Source of the DNA: Lathyrus oleraceus
Lineage: Eukaryota > Streptophyta > Magnoliopsida > Fabales > Fabaceae
Assembly: GCF_024323335.1 (NCBI RefSeq)
Contig: NC_066583.1
Location: 17,592,665-17,656,664, forward strand
Reading direction: 5' to 3'
DNA length: 64,000 nucleotides
Shown here: positions 36,031 through 47,448 of the stretch, piece after piece
Layout: the number at the start of each line of letters is the position of its first letter
Numbering within the stretch: position 1 is the stretch's first letter
Position numbers and translations under genes: made by a program
The notes under the pieces: generated by a model
What the model saw: only the letters and a program-made list of their open reading frames with translations
Told to the model about the DNA's origin: nothing
The model's database searches: none

Positions 36031-37304
36031 TTAGGCGAAGTATTTCTTGACTGCATCTGAATTCACAGGACGAGTGAAATCCTCCCCATCCATAGCTTTA
36101 AGCAACAAAGCACCGCCTGAAAAGGCTCTCTTAACAATGTATGTACCTTCATAGTTTGGAGTCCAATTGCCCCTGGAATCGGGCGCGAAAGACAAGACTT
36201 TCTTGAGCACGAGGTCACCTTCTCGGAACACACGAGGCTTGACCTTCTTATCAAAGGCTTTCTTCATTCTTTGTTGGTACAACTGACCATGGCACATGGC
36301 AGTTAGTCTCTTCTCTTCAATCAAATTCAGCTGATCATAACGACTCTGAACCCATTCATCCTAGTCAACTTGGCTTCCATCAAGACTCTCATTGATGGGA
36401 TCTCAACCTCTACGGGGAGCACAACCTCCATGTCATATTCAAGGGAGAAAGGGGTTGCCCCTGTTGAAGTGTGGACAGATGTACGATAGCCATGCAAAGC
36501 AAATGGCAATATCTCATGCCAATCTTTGTACGTAACAACCATCTTCTGAATAATCTTCTTGACGTTCTTGTTAGCAGCTTCAACAACCCCATTCATCTTG
36601 GGTCTATAGGGAGAAGAATTATGATGTGCAATCTTGAACTCACTACACAGTTCTTTCATCATCTTATTGTTCAAATTAGATCCATTATCAATAATGATCT
36701 TGTCTTGCACACCATATCGGCATATCAGTTGGTTCTTGATAAACTTCACAACCACCTGCCTGGTCACATTTGCATACGATGCCGCTTCAACCCACTTGGT
36801 GAAGTAATCAATAGCTACGAGAATAAAACGGTGACCGTTAAACGCCTTAGGTTCAATCATGCCAATCATGTCAATTCCCCACATGGAGAAAGGCCATGAT
36901 GAGGAAATAACATTCAGAAGTGTCGGGGGAATATGAACCTTATCCGCATAAATCTGACACTTGTGGCATTTCTTCACATACTTGCAGCAGTCAGACTCCA
37001 TTGTCAGCCAATAATAGCCTACTCTCAACATCTTCTTCGCCATTGCATGTCCATTGAAATGAGTACCAAATGAACCCTCATGGACTTCAGTCATCAACCG
37101 GCCTGCTTCGTGTCTATCCACGCATCTGAGCAGAACCATGTCAAAATTTCTCTTGTAAAGCACATCACCATTAAGGTAGAAACTACCAGATAATCTCCTC
37201 AAAGTCTTCTTATCTTTAACAGATTCCCCAGGCGGGTAAGTCTGACTTTGGAGAAAGCACTTGATATCATAATACCACGGCTTATCATCTTTCACTTCCT
37301 CAAC
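36031..37304 (-). pseudogene. Element C integrase, one frameshift
   Basis: Minus strand. After DDKPWYYDIKCFL come an HHCC zinc domain (HEGSFGTHFNGHAM, then CHKCQIYADKVH), the catalytic aspartates (WGIDMIG and DNGSNL) and the glutamate in NGVVEAANKN. The DDE triad is complete. A frameshift at about 36350 separates the main part (37295-36327) from the C-terminal part (36324-36031, with FREGDLVLKKVL and GTYIVKRAFSGGALLL), which ends VNSDAVKKYFA as in element E. The integrase was part of the pol polyprotein. Confidence 0.85.
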
Positions 37305-37796
37305 GCAAAGACATGAGCTGGTCTATCCAAGCTCATCACAGTAATATTGGGAACCTCATTCCAATACTTTACAGCAAAGACATGAGCTGGTCTATCCAAG
37401 CTCCTCGTCAGGGAAGTCATACTGCACAAACTGATAATCTTCAATTGGTTTATGCACCAAATGGTCAGCCAAGATACTACATTTAATAGCTTTTTGAGCT
37501 CGATACTCAATATCATACTCAGATAACAACATCTTCCAACGGGAAATCCTCCCAATTAAAGCAGGCTTCTCAAAGATATACTTGATCAGATCCATTTTGG
37601 ATAGCAACCAAGTTGTATGATTCAAGATATACTGGCGTAAACGCTTAGCGGCCAAAGCCAAAGCATAGTAAGTCTTCTCAAACATTGAGTACCGAGACTC
37701 ACAGTCAGTGAACTTCTTACTCAAGTAGTATATTGCATATTCTTTCTTTCCTGATTCATCTTGCTGACCAATGACACAACCCATGGAATCATCAAG
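37305..37796 (-). pseudogene. Element C RNase H, with second RNase H deleted and a short duplication
   Basis: The Tat RNase H runs from VLDDSMGCVIGQQ through YYLSKKFTDCESRYSM to FPDEE at about 37400. Where A and E carry a second RNase H of roughly 140 residues, C has only two copies of a LDRPAHVFA-coding stretch: 30 bp at 37305-37334 repeated at 37374-37403, 69 bp apart. The second RNase H is thus missing. The upstream end is interrupted by element E at 37797-37801. Confidence 0.8.
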
Positions 37797-37801
37797 CACA
37801 G
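37797..37801. repeat. Target site duplication of element E, left copy (CACAG)
   Basis: CACAG precedes E's 5' LTR and recurs at 49011-49015 after the 3' LTR. Both flanks are C RNase H/RT coding sequence. Confidence 0.9.
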
Positions 37802-39362
37802 TGTAATACCCCAAAATTTACCCTTCATTTTTCCTGGAAGCATACGCTTTACACCTCATGCATGCATTCATTTTTTAGGTCATTTAGCATTCGCATTTCA
37901 TCATGGCAATCGGAATCGGATACAAGAAGCTTTAACATCATCCAGGACACTTTGTGGGGTCTATTTAGATGATCAGTCAACACAAGGGAAAGACTTGAGT
38001 TACTTCCAACAGGGGTCTATTCGTCAGTCAAAACGTTAATCTTGAAGGAGCAAAGGTTTGTTCATGAGTTGTCATGCTCGCTAGGCGAAGCCCACGTGTT
38101 TCGAAAAAAAAAACGAAAAAAAAAACGGAAAAAGAAAAAATAAAATAAAAAAATAAAATAAAAGATAAATAAATAAAAGAAAAAATCTTGGACTTGGACC
38201 TCTCTCATTTGAGCCCACAGGTCCACAAAAATCAGGTTATAAATTTAGAGTTTCAGTGAAACAAAAGGCAATTCTATTCCTATTACCCTGGCTGGAAAAA
38301 GATAGTGAGAGAAGAGCTAACAGAGTTCAGAGCAGCCTCCAAACCCTGAAGGGAACTCAACTGCACAGAATCACCTCTGCCTCACATAAACCCTAAAGAT
38401 TGTTTTGTAAACCTCATGGGTGCAACTCAATTTCAATCAAGCTCTCCAATCAGGGATAACTTGCGTGGTTTTCCACTTTATTTGTGGGATATCCCCTGGA
38501 GTTTCATTCTGATTACCTGTACTGACTCACTTTCTTTGATGGTGTTTAGCTTGGAAGGATCCCTGGGTTTCCCATTCCTCTAATTGCTGTTACTTCGGAT
38601 CTTTATCCGCGTGGTACTTTTACATTTTTCCCGCATTTTACTGCTTTCCTAGCTGGAAGACCTCGATAGGAGGCAATGTTTTTGTGTGTTTTTTTTTTAC
38701 AGGTTCCTTCGTCAAGGACTGCCTTTTTACACGAGCATCCCAAACCCTAACCCTTCATTGATTTTTCTTCTCCTAAACACATGTTTACTCCTTTTACTAC
38801 AGACGAGTAAGTCTCCAAAGGTCGAGCATCCGGTAGATTGCGTAGTAACGTCATTCGTCCAAAACCCAATCCATAACCCCGTAGTTAGCCGAACTACGAC
38901 TTGCTTTGATTCTCATTCCAGATGAGATACGTAGGCATAAGACGCGATGTCTTAGCGAGCACACATCCCCCAACCCATAGGTCAGCCGAGCTACGAAGAC
39001 TCTGATTCTCATATTCAGATGAGATACATATGCAGTGGATGCGACATCCGCGCGAGTCATTTTCATTTACCCCTTTTTTAGTAAACAACACAAGATAAAC
39101 TCACACCCTTTAGACAAGAACTACAAAAGTGGATCCCGTAGAGTGCTACGGATGTGTAGGGGTGCTAATACCTTCCCTTCGTATAACCGACTCCCGAACC
39201 CAAGATTTGGTTGCGAGACCTTATCTTTTCCTTTCCTCTTTTCAGGTTTACTTCGAGCGTTTCCTTTCCCTCCTTTGGGATAAATAACGCACGATGGCGA
39301 CTCTTCTGTCATTTTCTTTCGCCGATTGTTTTTTCGCACACTGTATTTTTCAGGTTGAGACA
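37802..39362 (+). repeat. 5' LTR of element E (1561 bp)
   Basis: Begins TGTAATACCCCAAAATTTAC and ends TTTTCAGGTTGAGACA. It contains one copy of the hairpin GCTCGCTAGGCGAAG (about 38076), an A-rich tract (38104-38190), TATA-like TATAAAT at 38238-38244, and distal blocks shared with A/B LTRs (GAGATACGTAGGCATAAGACGCG). Related by sequence to A and B LTRs despite its different first bases. Confidence 0.9.
38238..38244 (+). promoter_or_regulatory. Putative TATA box of element E 5' LTR
   Basis: TATAAAT in AGGTTATAAATTTAGAGTTTC. The 3' LTR has the same at 47887-47893, and A has it at 7031-7037 on the minus strand. Confidence 0.45.
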
Positions 39363-39364
39363 GC

Positions 39365-39384
39365 TGACGACTCTGCTGGGGACC
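39365..39384 (+). promoter_or_regulatory. Primer-binding site of element E (tRNA-Arg type)
   Basis: TGACGACTCTGCTGGGGACC lies two bases after the LTR end. Compared with A and D (TGGCGACTC...) it has one change, G to A, at its third base. Confidence 0.75.
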
Positions 39385-40500
39385 CGGTTTCCCTAAGCGA
39401 GTCCCTCCTAGCTTTTGTAGTTTTTTTGTTTATTGGGTGTTCATGCTTTTGTACAGTTATTTACCTGCTTTACCTTATTGCATTGTGTACATATCATTGT
39501 TGTATCTGTTGGCTGGCTATAGCTGCTTGGTGATCTTTGTGAGATGAGTTCTATACCCGAACTCGAGTGCACTTAGGATAGAAGAATGGCATAGTCTTGT
39601 CGACTTGTGTGGAGTTATTCCTTAGCAAGTTGACTTGCAAGCCCATTCACTTGGTGGTGGTCATGTTGAGATCAATAATGTCACACAAGTAACTTGTGGT
39701 TAGACATTACTTTTTCCAATATAGACCTTAGAAGCCGAGGACCTTAGTTTACCAAACCCATCTTGGCCTATTCGTAGGACGTAGTGCGAAAGTCGTTCAA
39801 GTGTAAGATTTGATACGATTGTTACGCGATACTACACTCATAAGAGTCTCTCTTGAGAATATTTTTGGAATACGAGTAGTCGTTCCTCCGATAATATCCG
39901 AAAGATGGGATTATGACTATGGGAACCTTTTGTAGAACATGTTTGGCAGGTTTAAACCTTAGTACACTCCTTTTGGGTGGTTCTTAACCTAAACTCCATG
40001 CTCGTGACTTGCAACAAACCCTTGATTCATGGTTGATCCGATCAGGTATCCTTAATATCAATGAAACTTGGGTGTTGATAAGGTGTAAACCATAATCCAC
40101 CAAAATGGGTGGTTGATATTAAGGATAACATGATCCATCCCATGACCTTTGTTTGGTGTGCTCTTAATTTCTCTCCAGACAGTGCAACCTGACAGATGTT
40201 CAAGCAGATACAGCGATCCTGATTCCCATGCCACTGCACTGCATTCACATCATTTTGCATCACACCATTTTGCATTCATAATCATTCACACATGTTTATC
40301 CATTTCTGTGGGGTTTATATCTTCTACTTGATTCTAGTCGGAATTTTCTTGGTCCTCATCAACGGCTTAGTATTTTTTTTTACATCGTTTATCTATTGAG
40401 AGACTGGAATCAAGGGGGTAGAATACCTTTGGATATGATAAACATGTCATGGAATTTACATATTCATTAGCATGTCTTGCATACCAGGTACCGCCACAGT
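39385..40500 (+). other. Leader of element E
   Basis: About 39540-40160 is the close counterpart (inverted in the window) of the leaders of A, C and D. At about 40160, just after GACCTTTGTTTGGTGTGCTC, it leaves that homology, so ORF1 and the spacer found in the Ogre elements are missing. The rest leads to gag. No gene is seen. Confidence 0.6.
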
Positions 40501-41407
40501 GTTCTCAGTTTGTTTGGTGTTCCATTATCAGGATAGCTGACCCAGGCATTCACCGGTACGGTACCCGCAGAAACCAACAGAGAGTAATGGAAAGCCTACA
40601 GGCAGAGTTCGCCGAGATGAAAATCCGCATGAATCAATTCATGGATGTGGTTCAAGGGGTGGCTCAGGGACAACAAGAGCTCAGGCAGATGATACAAAGG
40701 AATCCCCCTGCTCAACCAGAGACAGTGACTGATCCTCCAGCTGGAGAGGCTAATGGACCCAATGGACCGGGGCATCCCTAGTTGGGGCATCCCTGGAATG
40801 GTATATGAGGCTGGACAGAGCCCACATCCATTGCTGGAGGGATTTGGCCGAGGCTTTCGTGAAGCAGTATCAGTATAATGCAGACATGGCTCCGGACAGA
40901 ACTCAACTTCAAAATCTGTCTCTTAAAAGCAATGAGTGTTTTAGAGAATACGCTCAAAGCTAGAGAGAAACGGCTTCCCGTGTTCAACCTCCTATGTTGG
41001 AGAAGGAAATGGCTAACATGTTCATGAACACTCTTCCAGGACCTTATTTGGAGCGCCTGGTGGGTTGCAATGCCTCCAATTTTGCTGATGTAGTCTCTAC
41101 CGGAGAGAGGGTGGGGAATTACCTGAAGACATACAAGACCCAGAGCGGAGATGGATCTTCATCAGGGGTGAAGAAGCTGTTCATTCAGGGACAGAAGAGG
41201 AGAGAAGGGGATGCAAGTGCCATATCTTCTTATCAGAACAGGGATAACCGGAGGAATAACTTTCAGAACTATCATCAGCAACCATATGTTGCGGCTGTGA
41301 CCATTCCAGCTGCAGCACCACTACAACAATAACCCCAGCGTCAACCAACTCAGTACCAACCACAACAACCGGGTAACAGACCCGCCTATCAACCGAGGCC
41401 AAGGACG
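40501..41407 (+). pseudogene. Element E gag, N-terminal and capsid parts
   Basis: An N-terminal piece reads HRYGTRRNQQRVMESLQAEF with a coiled-coil-like helix (frame ending at 40781). A 15-bp repeat of GGGGCATCCCT (40769 and 40784) marks a frame change. The capsid part then runs WYMRLDRAHIHCWRDLAEAF, ADMAPDRTQLQNL, ECFREYAQ and EKEMANMFMNTLPGPYLERL. Two stops break it: TAG 40961-40963 (tryptophan in the relatives, TGG to TAG) and TAA 41330-41332 (probable CAA). After them the frame continues unbroken into the next segment. Length is short for Ogre gag, with part of the N-terminal region missing. Confidence 0.7.
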
Positions 41408-43579
41408 ATGGACCGGCATTTCAACACTCTTCCAATGTCGTACGCTCAGTTGCTTTCTAGTCTTCAACAACTACAACTTGTGCAATTGCACACTTTGGCT
41501 CCTCCCGTTGGTAGGCTTCCGGTGGGTTATGACGCCAACGCTAGGTGTAGCTTCCACTCTGGGGCACCTGGCCACAATATTGAGAACTACAAAGCGTTTA
41601 AGCACGTAGTTCAGGACCTCATTGATTCAAAGGCCATTAACTTTTCACCAGCTCCTAATGTCGTCAACAATCCCATACCCCAGCATGGTGGAGCCAACGT
41701 TAACATGGTTGAAGGAGAAGTCAAATTAGTCTCTGCGGTCAACAATGAAGATGGGGATAGTGATTGCGACATCGATAACTGGGTGCGTCCGAGGATCCCG
41801 GGTGAAGTTCTCAACAATTGGTCTTCTGAGGAGATTGTCCAAGCCACTTGTCTGGAGGAATGCACATCACCGGATCCTATTGATAACGGTTCTGCTATGG
41901 CTCGCTTCGACTTTGAAAATCCAATCTTTCAAGCTGAAGAAGAGGGTGATGAAGACTGTGAACTCCCTGAAGAACTTACCAGGTTATTAAAACAAGAGGA
42001 AAGGGTCATTCAACCGCATCAAGAGTCTGTTGAAGTGATTAATCTCGGCACCGAGGACGCCAAGAGAGAAATCAAGATAGGGGCTGCTTTGGAAGACAAT
42101 GTGAAGAAGGGGTTGATTGAATTGCTGCAAGAGTATGTTGACATCTTCGCTTGGTCTTATCAGGACATGCCAGGGCTTGACACAGACATCGTGGTACATC
42201 GCTTGCCGCTCAAAGAAGGCTGTCCTCCGGTCAAGCAGAAGCTCAGAAGAACAAGACCAGAGATGGCTGTCAAGATAAAGGAAGAAGTGCAAAAACAGTT
42301 GGATGCAGGGTTTCTAGCAGTCACAAATTATCCGCCATGGGTTGCAAATATCGTTCCGGTACCTAAGAAGGATGGAAAGGTACGGATGTGTGTTGACTAC
42401 CGGGATCTGAACAGGGCTAGTCCTAAAGATGATTTCCCCTTACCTCACATTGATGTTTTGGTGGATAACACGGCTCAGTTCTCGGTATTCTCCTTCATGG
42501 ATGACTTTTCTGGCTATAATCAAATTAAGATGGCACCAGAAGACATGGAGAAGACAACATTCATAACCCCATGGGGAACCTTCTGCTACAAGGTGATGCC
42601 GTTTGGTCTAAAAAATGCCAGAGCAACATATCAGCGAGCGATGGTGACTCTGTTCCATGATATGATTCATCATGAAATCGAGGTTTATGTTGATGATATG
42701 ATTGCCAAATCTCAGACAGAAGAAGAACATTTGGTGAATTTGCAGAAACTGTTTGAGCGTTTGAGGAAATTCAAGCTGAGGCTTAATCCGAACAAGTGTA
42801 CTTTTGGGGTGAGATCTGGAAAACTACTGGGTTTTGTTGTTAGCAGAAAAGGGATTGAGGGGGATCCGGCCAAAGTGAAAGCGATACAGGAAATGCCTGA
42901 GCCAAGAACAGAGAAACAAGTCCATGGTTTCTTAGGGAGGTTGAACTACATTGCAAGGTTCATCTCTCACCTAACAGCCACGTGTGAGCCAATATTCAAA
43001 TTGTTGAGAAAAGATCAGGCTATCAGGTGGAATGATGATTGTCAAAGGGCGTTCGAGAAGATAAAAGAGTATTTGCAGAATCCTCCTATCCTTGTGCCTC
43101 CGGTCCCAGGGAGACCGCTGATTATGTATTTGACAGTACTAGACAATTCCATGGGTTGTGTTCTCGGTCAACACGATGAGACAGGTAGGAAAGAGCATGC
43201 CATCTACTACCTGAGTAAGAAATTCACAGATTGCGAGTCGAGATACTCAATGCTTGAAAAAACATGTTGTGCACTTGCATGGGCTGCGAAGCGATTGAGA
43301 CAATACATGTTGTCTCACACAACCTTACTGATCTCCAAAATGGATCCAGTCAAGTATATATTTGAGAAGCCAGCTCTCACCGGAAGAGTTGCTCGTTGGC
43401 AAATGGTACTCACAGAGTACGACATCCAGTATACTTCTCAGAAAGCCATCAAGGGGAGTATTCTGTCAGACTATCTTGCTCAACAGCCGGTTGAAGATTA
43501 TGAGCCGATGAAGTTTGATTTTCCAGATGAAGACATCATGTTCCTCAAGATGAAAGACTGTGAAGAGCCAGTTGTTTAA
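41408..43579 (+). pseudogene. Element E gag C-terminus-RT-RNase H in one frame, protease absent
   Basis: 723 codons. Residues 1-60 are the end of gag with a damaged zinc-knuckle-like stretch CSFHSGAPGHNIENY (last cysteine replaced by tyrosine; C has it). Residues about 75-180 are an acidic linker. There is no DTG protease and no intron. RT spans about 225-480, with MCVDYRDLNRASPKDDFPLP and YVDDMIA (aspartates at 429 and 430). RNase H spans about 560-700, with YYLSKKFTDCESRYSMLEK. It ends at TAA 43577-43579, after which the same frame continues into the second RNase H. RT residues look intact. Family assignment to Tat is firm; whether this product was ever made without protease is open. Confidence 0.85.
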
Positions 43580-44479
43580 GAGGGACCTGATCCAGACGAA
43601 AAGTGGACTTTAATGATTGATGGGGCCGTCAACGCCAGAGGAAGTGGAATTGGTGCTGTCATTACAACTCCGAAAGGTGCCCACATGCCTTTCACCGCTC
43701 GTCTGACTTTCGAGTGCACCAATAATGAAGTTGAGTATGAAGCCTGTATCTTGGGTATTGAGCAAGCCATTGATTTGAGAATCAAGACTTTGGACATCTT
43801 CGGAGATTCAGCTCTGGTAATCAATCAAGTGAATGGTGATTGGAACACTCTCCAGCCTACTCTGGTCCCCTACAGAGATTACACGAGAAGACTGTTGACT
43901 TTCTTCATAACAGTAAAGTTGTACCATATACCTCGTGATGAGAACCAGATGGCAGATGCTCTTGCTACTCTATCCTCCATGATCACGGTGATCCGTTGGA
44001 ACCATGCTCCCAAGATCGATGTGATGCGCCTCGACAGGGCCGCGTATGTGTTTGCTGCTGAACTGTTAGTTGATGACAAGCCCTGGTATCACGACATCAA
44101 GTGCTTTCTGAAGAATCAAGAGTACCCTGCAGGGGCATCCAACAATGATAGAAAGACTTTGAGAAGATTGACAGGCAGTTTCTTCTTGAACAAAGACGAT
44201 GTTCTGTATAAGAGGAACTTCGACATGGTTTTGCTCAGATGCGTGGACAGACACGAAGCAGACATGTTAATGCAGGAAGTTCATGAAGGCTCATTCGGTA
44301 CTCATGCCGGCGGACATGCAATGGCTAAGAAATGGTTGAGAGCAGGTTATTACTGGATGACCATGGAATCTGATGGTTTCAAATATGCTCGGAAGTGCCA
44401 TAAATGCCAGATTTATGCTGATAAGGTGCATGTGCCGCCGAATCCTTTGAATGTGATGTCTTCGCCTTAGCCTTTCGCT
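43580..44479 (+). pseudogene. Element E second RNase H and integrase zinc domain
   Basis: Same frame as the preceding segment. The archaeal-type RNase H has MIDGAVNARGSGIGAV, NNEVEYEACILGIEQAIDLR, FGDSALVINQ and DENQMADALATL. It is followed by DDKPWYHDIKCFL, then HEGSFGTHAGGHAMAKKW and CHKCQIYADKVH of the integrase HHCC domain. TAG at 44468-44470 (SP*PF, tryptophan in the relatives) ends the frame; it resumes at once. Confidence 0.85.
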
Positions 44480-45334
44480 ATGTGGGGCATCGATATGATT
44501 GGAAAGATTGAGCCGACCGCTTCTAATGGGCATCGCTTCATCCTTGTTGCCATCGACTATTTCACCAAGTGGGTCGAAGCAGCGTCATTTGCGAAGGTCA
44601 CCAGACATGTGGTTGCCCGATTCATCAAGAAAGAAATCATTTGTCGCTATGGGATTCCCGAAAGAATCATTACTGATAATGGTTCTAATCTCAACAACAA
44701 AATGATGAAGGAGTTGTGTCGGAACTTCAACATTCAGCATCACAATTCTTCCCCTTACCGCCCTAAGATGAACGGTGTTATTGAAGCGGCAAATAAGAAC
44801 ATAAAGAAGATTGTGCAGAAGATGGTCGTTACGTATAGAGATTGGCATGAGATGCTACCCTTCGCCTTGCATGGGTACCGTACTTCAGTACGTACATCGA
44901 CCGGGGAAACCCCTTACTCCCTTGTGTATGGTATGGAAGCAGTCCTACCTGTTGAAGTGAAGATTCCTTCTCTAAGAGTCCTGTTGGATGTCAAGTTAGA
45001 CGAAGCTGAATGGATTCAGACAAGGTTCAATGAGTTGAGTCTTATCGAAGAGAAGCGAATGGCAGCCATTTGTCATGGGCAGTTGTATCAAAGTTGGATG
45101 AAGAGAGCCTTTGATCAGAAAGTGCGTCCTCGATGCTTCCAGGTCGGAGATTTGGTGTTGAAAAGGATCCTTCCTCCTCAGACAGATCACAGGGGTAAGT
45201 GGACTCCTAACTATGATGGACCGTATATTGTCACCAAGGTTTTTGATGGTGGGGCCTTAATGCTTGCAACGATTGATGGTGAAAACTTCACTTCCCCGGT
45301 GAACTCAGACGTAGTTAAAAAATACTTCGTATGA
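44480..45334 (+). pseudogene. Element E integrase core and C-terminus
   Basis: Residues MWGIDMIG, ITDNGSNLNNK and NGVIEAANKN supply the DDE catalytic triad. The C-terminal part has FQVGDLVLKRILP and GPYIVTKVFDGGALML, and ends VNSDVVKKYFV. The ATG at 44480 is an internal methionine, not a natural start; this is the tail of the pol polyprotein. No chromodomain. Confidence 0.85.
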
Positions 45335-47436
45335 AATAGACTCGCTGGACAATAAAAAGAGTAGTCCTGGCAAAAATGGGCATCCCGGCGAACCAAGAAA
45401 ATGAAAAAGGTTCGGGCAAAAATTAGGGATTAAAAGTGAAAAGATTGTACACCCGGTAAGTTGAAAACCTGAAAAGGCAACTTAGGAAAAAATGGGTATC
45501 CCGGTGGATTGAAAACCTGAAAAGGGCGATCCAGGCAAAAGTTAGGGATTAAGCGAATGACTGCGTCCTGAGTAGTTCTGAATCTCATCTCGTGTCAATG
45601 ACTGGAAACTTTTGAAGGATAGGAAACAGTCCAATCACTCTTTCAGAAAGCTGATCATCTGGAGGATCTTGAAGACGAGCAAGTCATAGCAGAATTGGAA
45701 CCCAATAGAATCCATTTCACATTGCCATTAGATTAATGTCTGTTTTTATCTGTTGTGCGATTACCTCTTTCTAGGGATGGCTTCCTGATGTAAATGCCTA
45801 TTCAGAGGCCATTCAATCAATAAAATCATGTTATTCAGTATATCTCTGTTTTCATTTTCATTTTTCTGTTTTGTTTACAAAAATGACGTCCGAATTTTTT
45901 GATAAACATTGCATCATGACACATAAGAGCTTTATAGGTACATGCTTAATAAATATTTAAAATTGCTGTAAATTTTAAGTGCTTTGGATCGTCTATTCAG
46001 AACAGGTACCCTCGTGAATGTTTTCCACCAACAGACGAATTCGGTATCTTATCCCTGCAGAGCTGAGCAGAGCGTTGGATTCTTCAATCCCTAGCAGGTT
46101 CTCACCACTGTACCTCAACCCCCAAGCGGTGGTTTCAGATTATACACTCCCCAGTAGAGTTGACAGTGTCAGACTATATACCCCCAGCGGAGTTGACAGT
46201 GTCAGACTGTATCTTCCCAGCAGAAGTGGCTGCTCCTCAAAGTTCGAGGCCAGATTGATAATCCCAATGCCAGATCCATGGTTTCTTTCCTCGAAGCAGA
46301 ACCTCGGTACCGTATCGATGTTTGCTTCCCCTGCTGAGTCATCTCTCGCAGATCGTGGTTGCCAGAACCACTATCGCTTTCCCCAACAACAGGTTTTCAG
46401 TGTCGTTCTCTCCCCAGTCAGAATCTCGGTATTTCGTCATTGCTAGAACACCGTGTGGCGGGTCATTTCCCCACAGAATTCTTTGTGCTGTGCATCTCCA
46501 ACAGCCTTGCCAGGGTCCAGAAGATGGTGATCATTTCCCCAACAGATCCCCTTGCCTCAGCTTGGCATTCTACCCAGCATTTCGCATCCCTGCATGTAGA
46601 ATCATATTGCATTGCATCCTCACAAATCGCGTAGCATTTCCATTTTCATGGAGCATTACGCCATTGAAAAATTCAAACATACGCATGTAAGCATAAAACA
46701 TTCTCGGTATCCCAAGTGATAAGCCAGAAGTTGTTTCCAGTACTCAGACTGAAGACTGTTCATGACTTACCTTTGTTATCCCCAGCAAGTGTCATTGGCC
46801 CATGCGCCGCCTCTATTATCGTTCCCTATTTCTACCGATGCTGACAGGCATGAAGTTTCCGGTATTCAGACCGAAGTGGCGTTCAGGCCAGTTTTCCGAT
46901 GTTCAGATCGAAGAAGTTTCCGGCGTTCAGGTCGATGCACCTTGTGGCGTTCAGGCCAGTTTTCCGATGTTCAGATCGAAGAAGTTTCCGACGTTCAGGT
47001 CGATGCAACTTGTGGCATTCAGGCCAGTTTTCCGATGTTCAGATCGAAGAAGTTTCCGACGTTCAGGTCGACGCAACTTGTGGCATTCAGGCCAGCCCCT
47101 CGGTGTTCAGACCGATATTAATAATCTCATATCTCCCGATGTTCAGATCGAAGTCATTTCCAGTATTCAGACTGATGAGCGGCATTCAGGCCATGGTTAT
47201 TTCTGTGTTACCATTTATTTTGGTATCCAGGTTAACATTCATTTTCGGTATTCAGACTGACTCTCACCGTACCAGACGGATTCTTCTTTCAAGACCACCT
47301 CTTTGCCGATTCTGACAGGCATTGTTACTTCACTTCACTTCAGTGCAAATTTTCGGGCTTTTATTATATTCAATCCCTTGATACCTCGAAAGCACGAAGG
47401 CCGCTGCTATCTTCTTTCCGGGTCTCCAGTTGATTG
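45335..47436 (+). other. 3' region of element E
   Basis: Non-coding. It begins with post-integrase repeats (GGCAAAAATGGGCATCCCGG, GGATTGAAAACCTGAAAAGG; 45370-45545), shared inverted with C at 35920-36010. It then has AT-rich sequence, loosely repeated CCCAGCAGAGTTGACAGTGTCAGA units (46145-46230) and the 68-bp array. Long open frames across 46018-47315 reflect repeats with few stops and have no domain. Confidence 0.6.
46873..47110 (+). repeat. 68-bp tandem repeat in element E
   Basis: Just over three copies with a strict 68-bp period (TTTTCCGATGTTCAGATCGAA at about 46892, 46960 and 47028). Each unit is itself three related sub-units of 20-24 bp that carry GTTCAGATCGA, GTTCAGGTCGA and (A/G)TTCAGGCCAG. 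Diverged single sub-units continue on both sides (46855-47260), suggesting growth from a shorter repeat. Confidence 0.9.
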
Positions 47437-47448
47437 AATAGGGGCAGC
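47437..47448 (+). promoter_or_regulatory. Polypurine tract of element E
   Basis: AATAGGGGCAGC directly precedes the 3' LTR start TGTAATACCCC, nearly the same as in Ogre C (AATAGGGGCATC). Confidence 0.75.

Noticed and set aside
46018..47315. Three overlapping open frames (up to 152 codons) on the plus strand
   Set aside because: They cross a 68-bp repeat with few stops; since 68 is not a multiple of 3 all three frames show the same peptide pattern. No domain, and the region is an LTR element 3' UTR.
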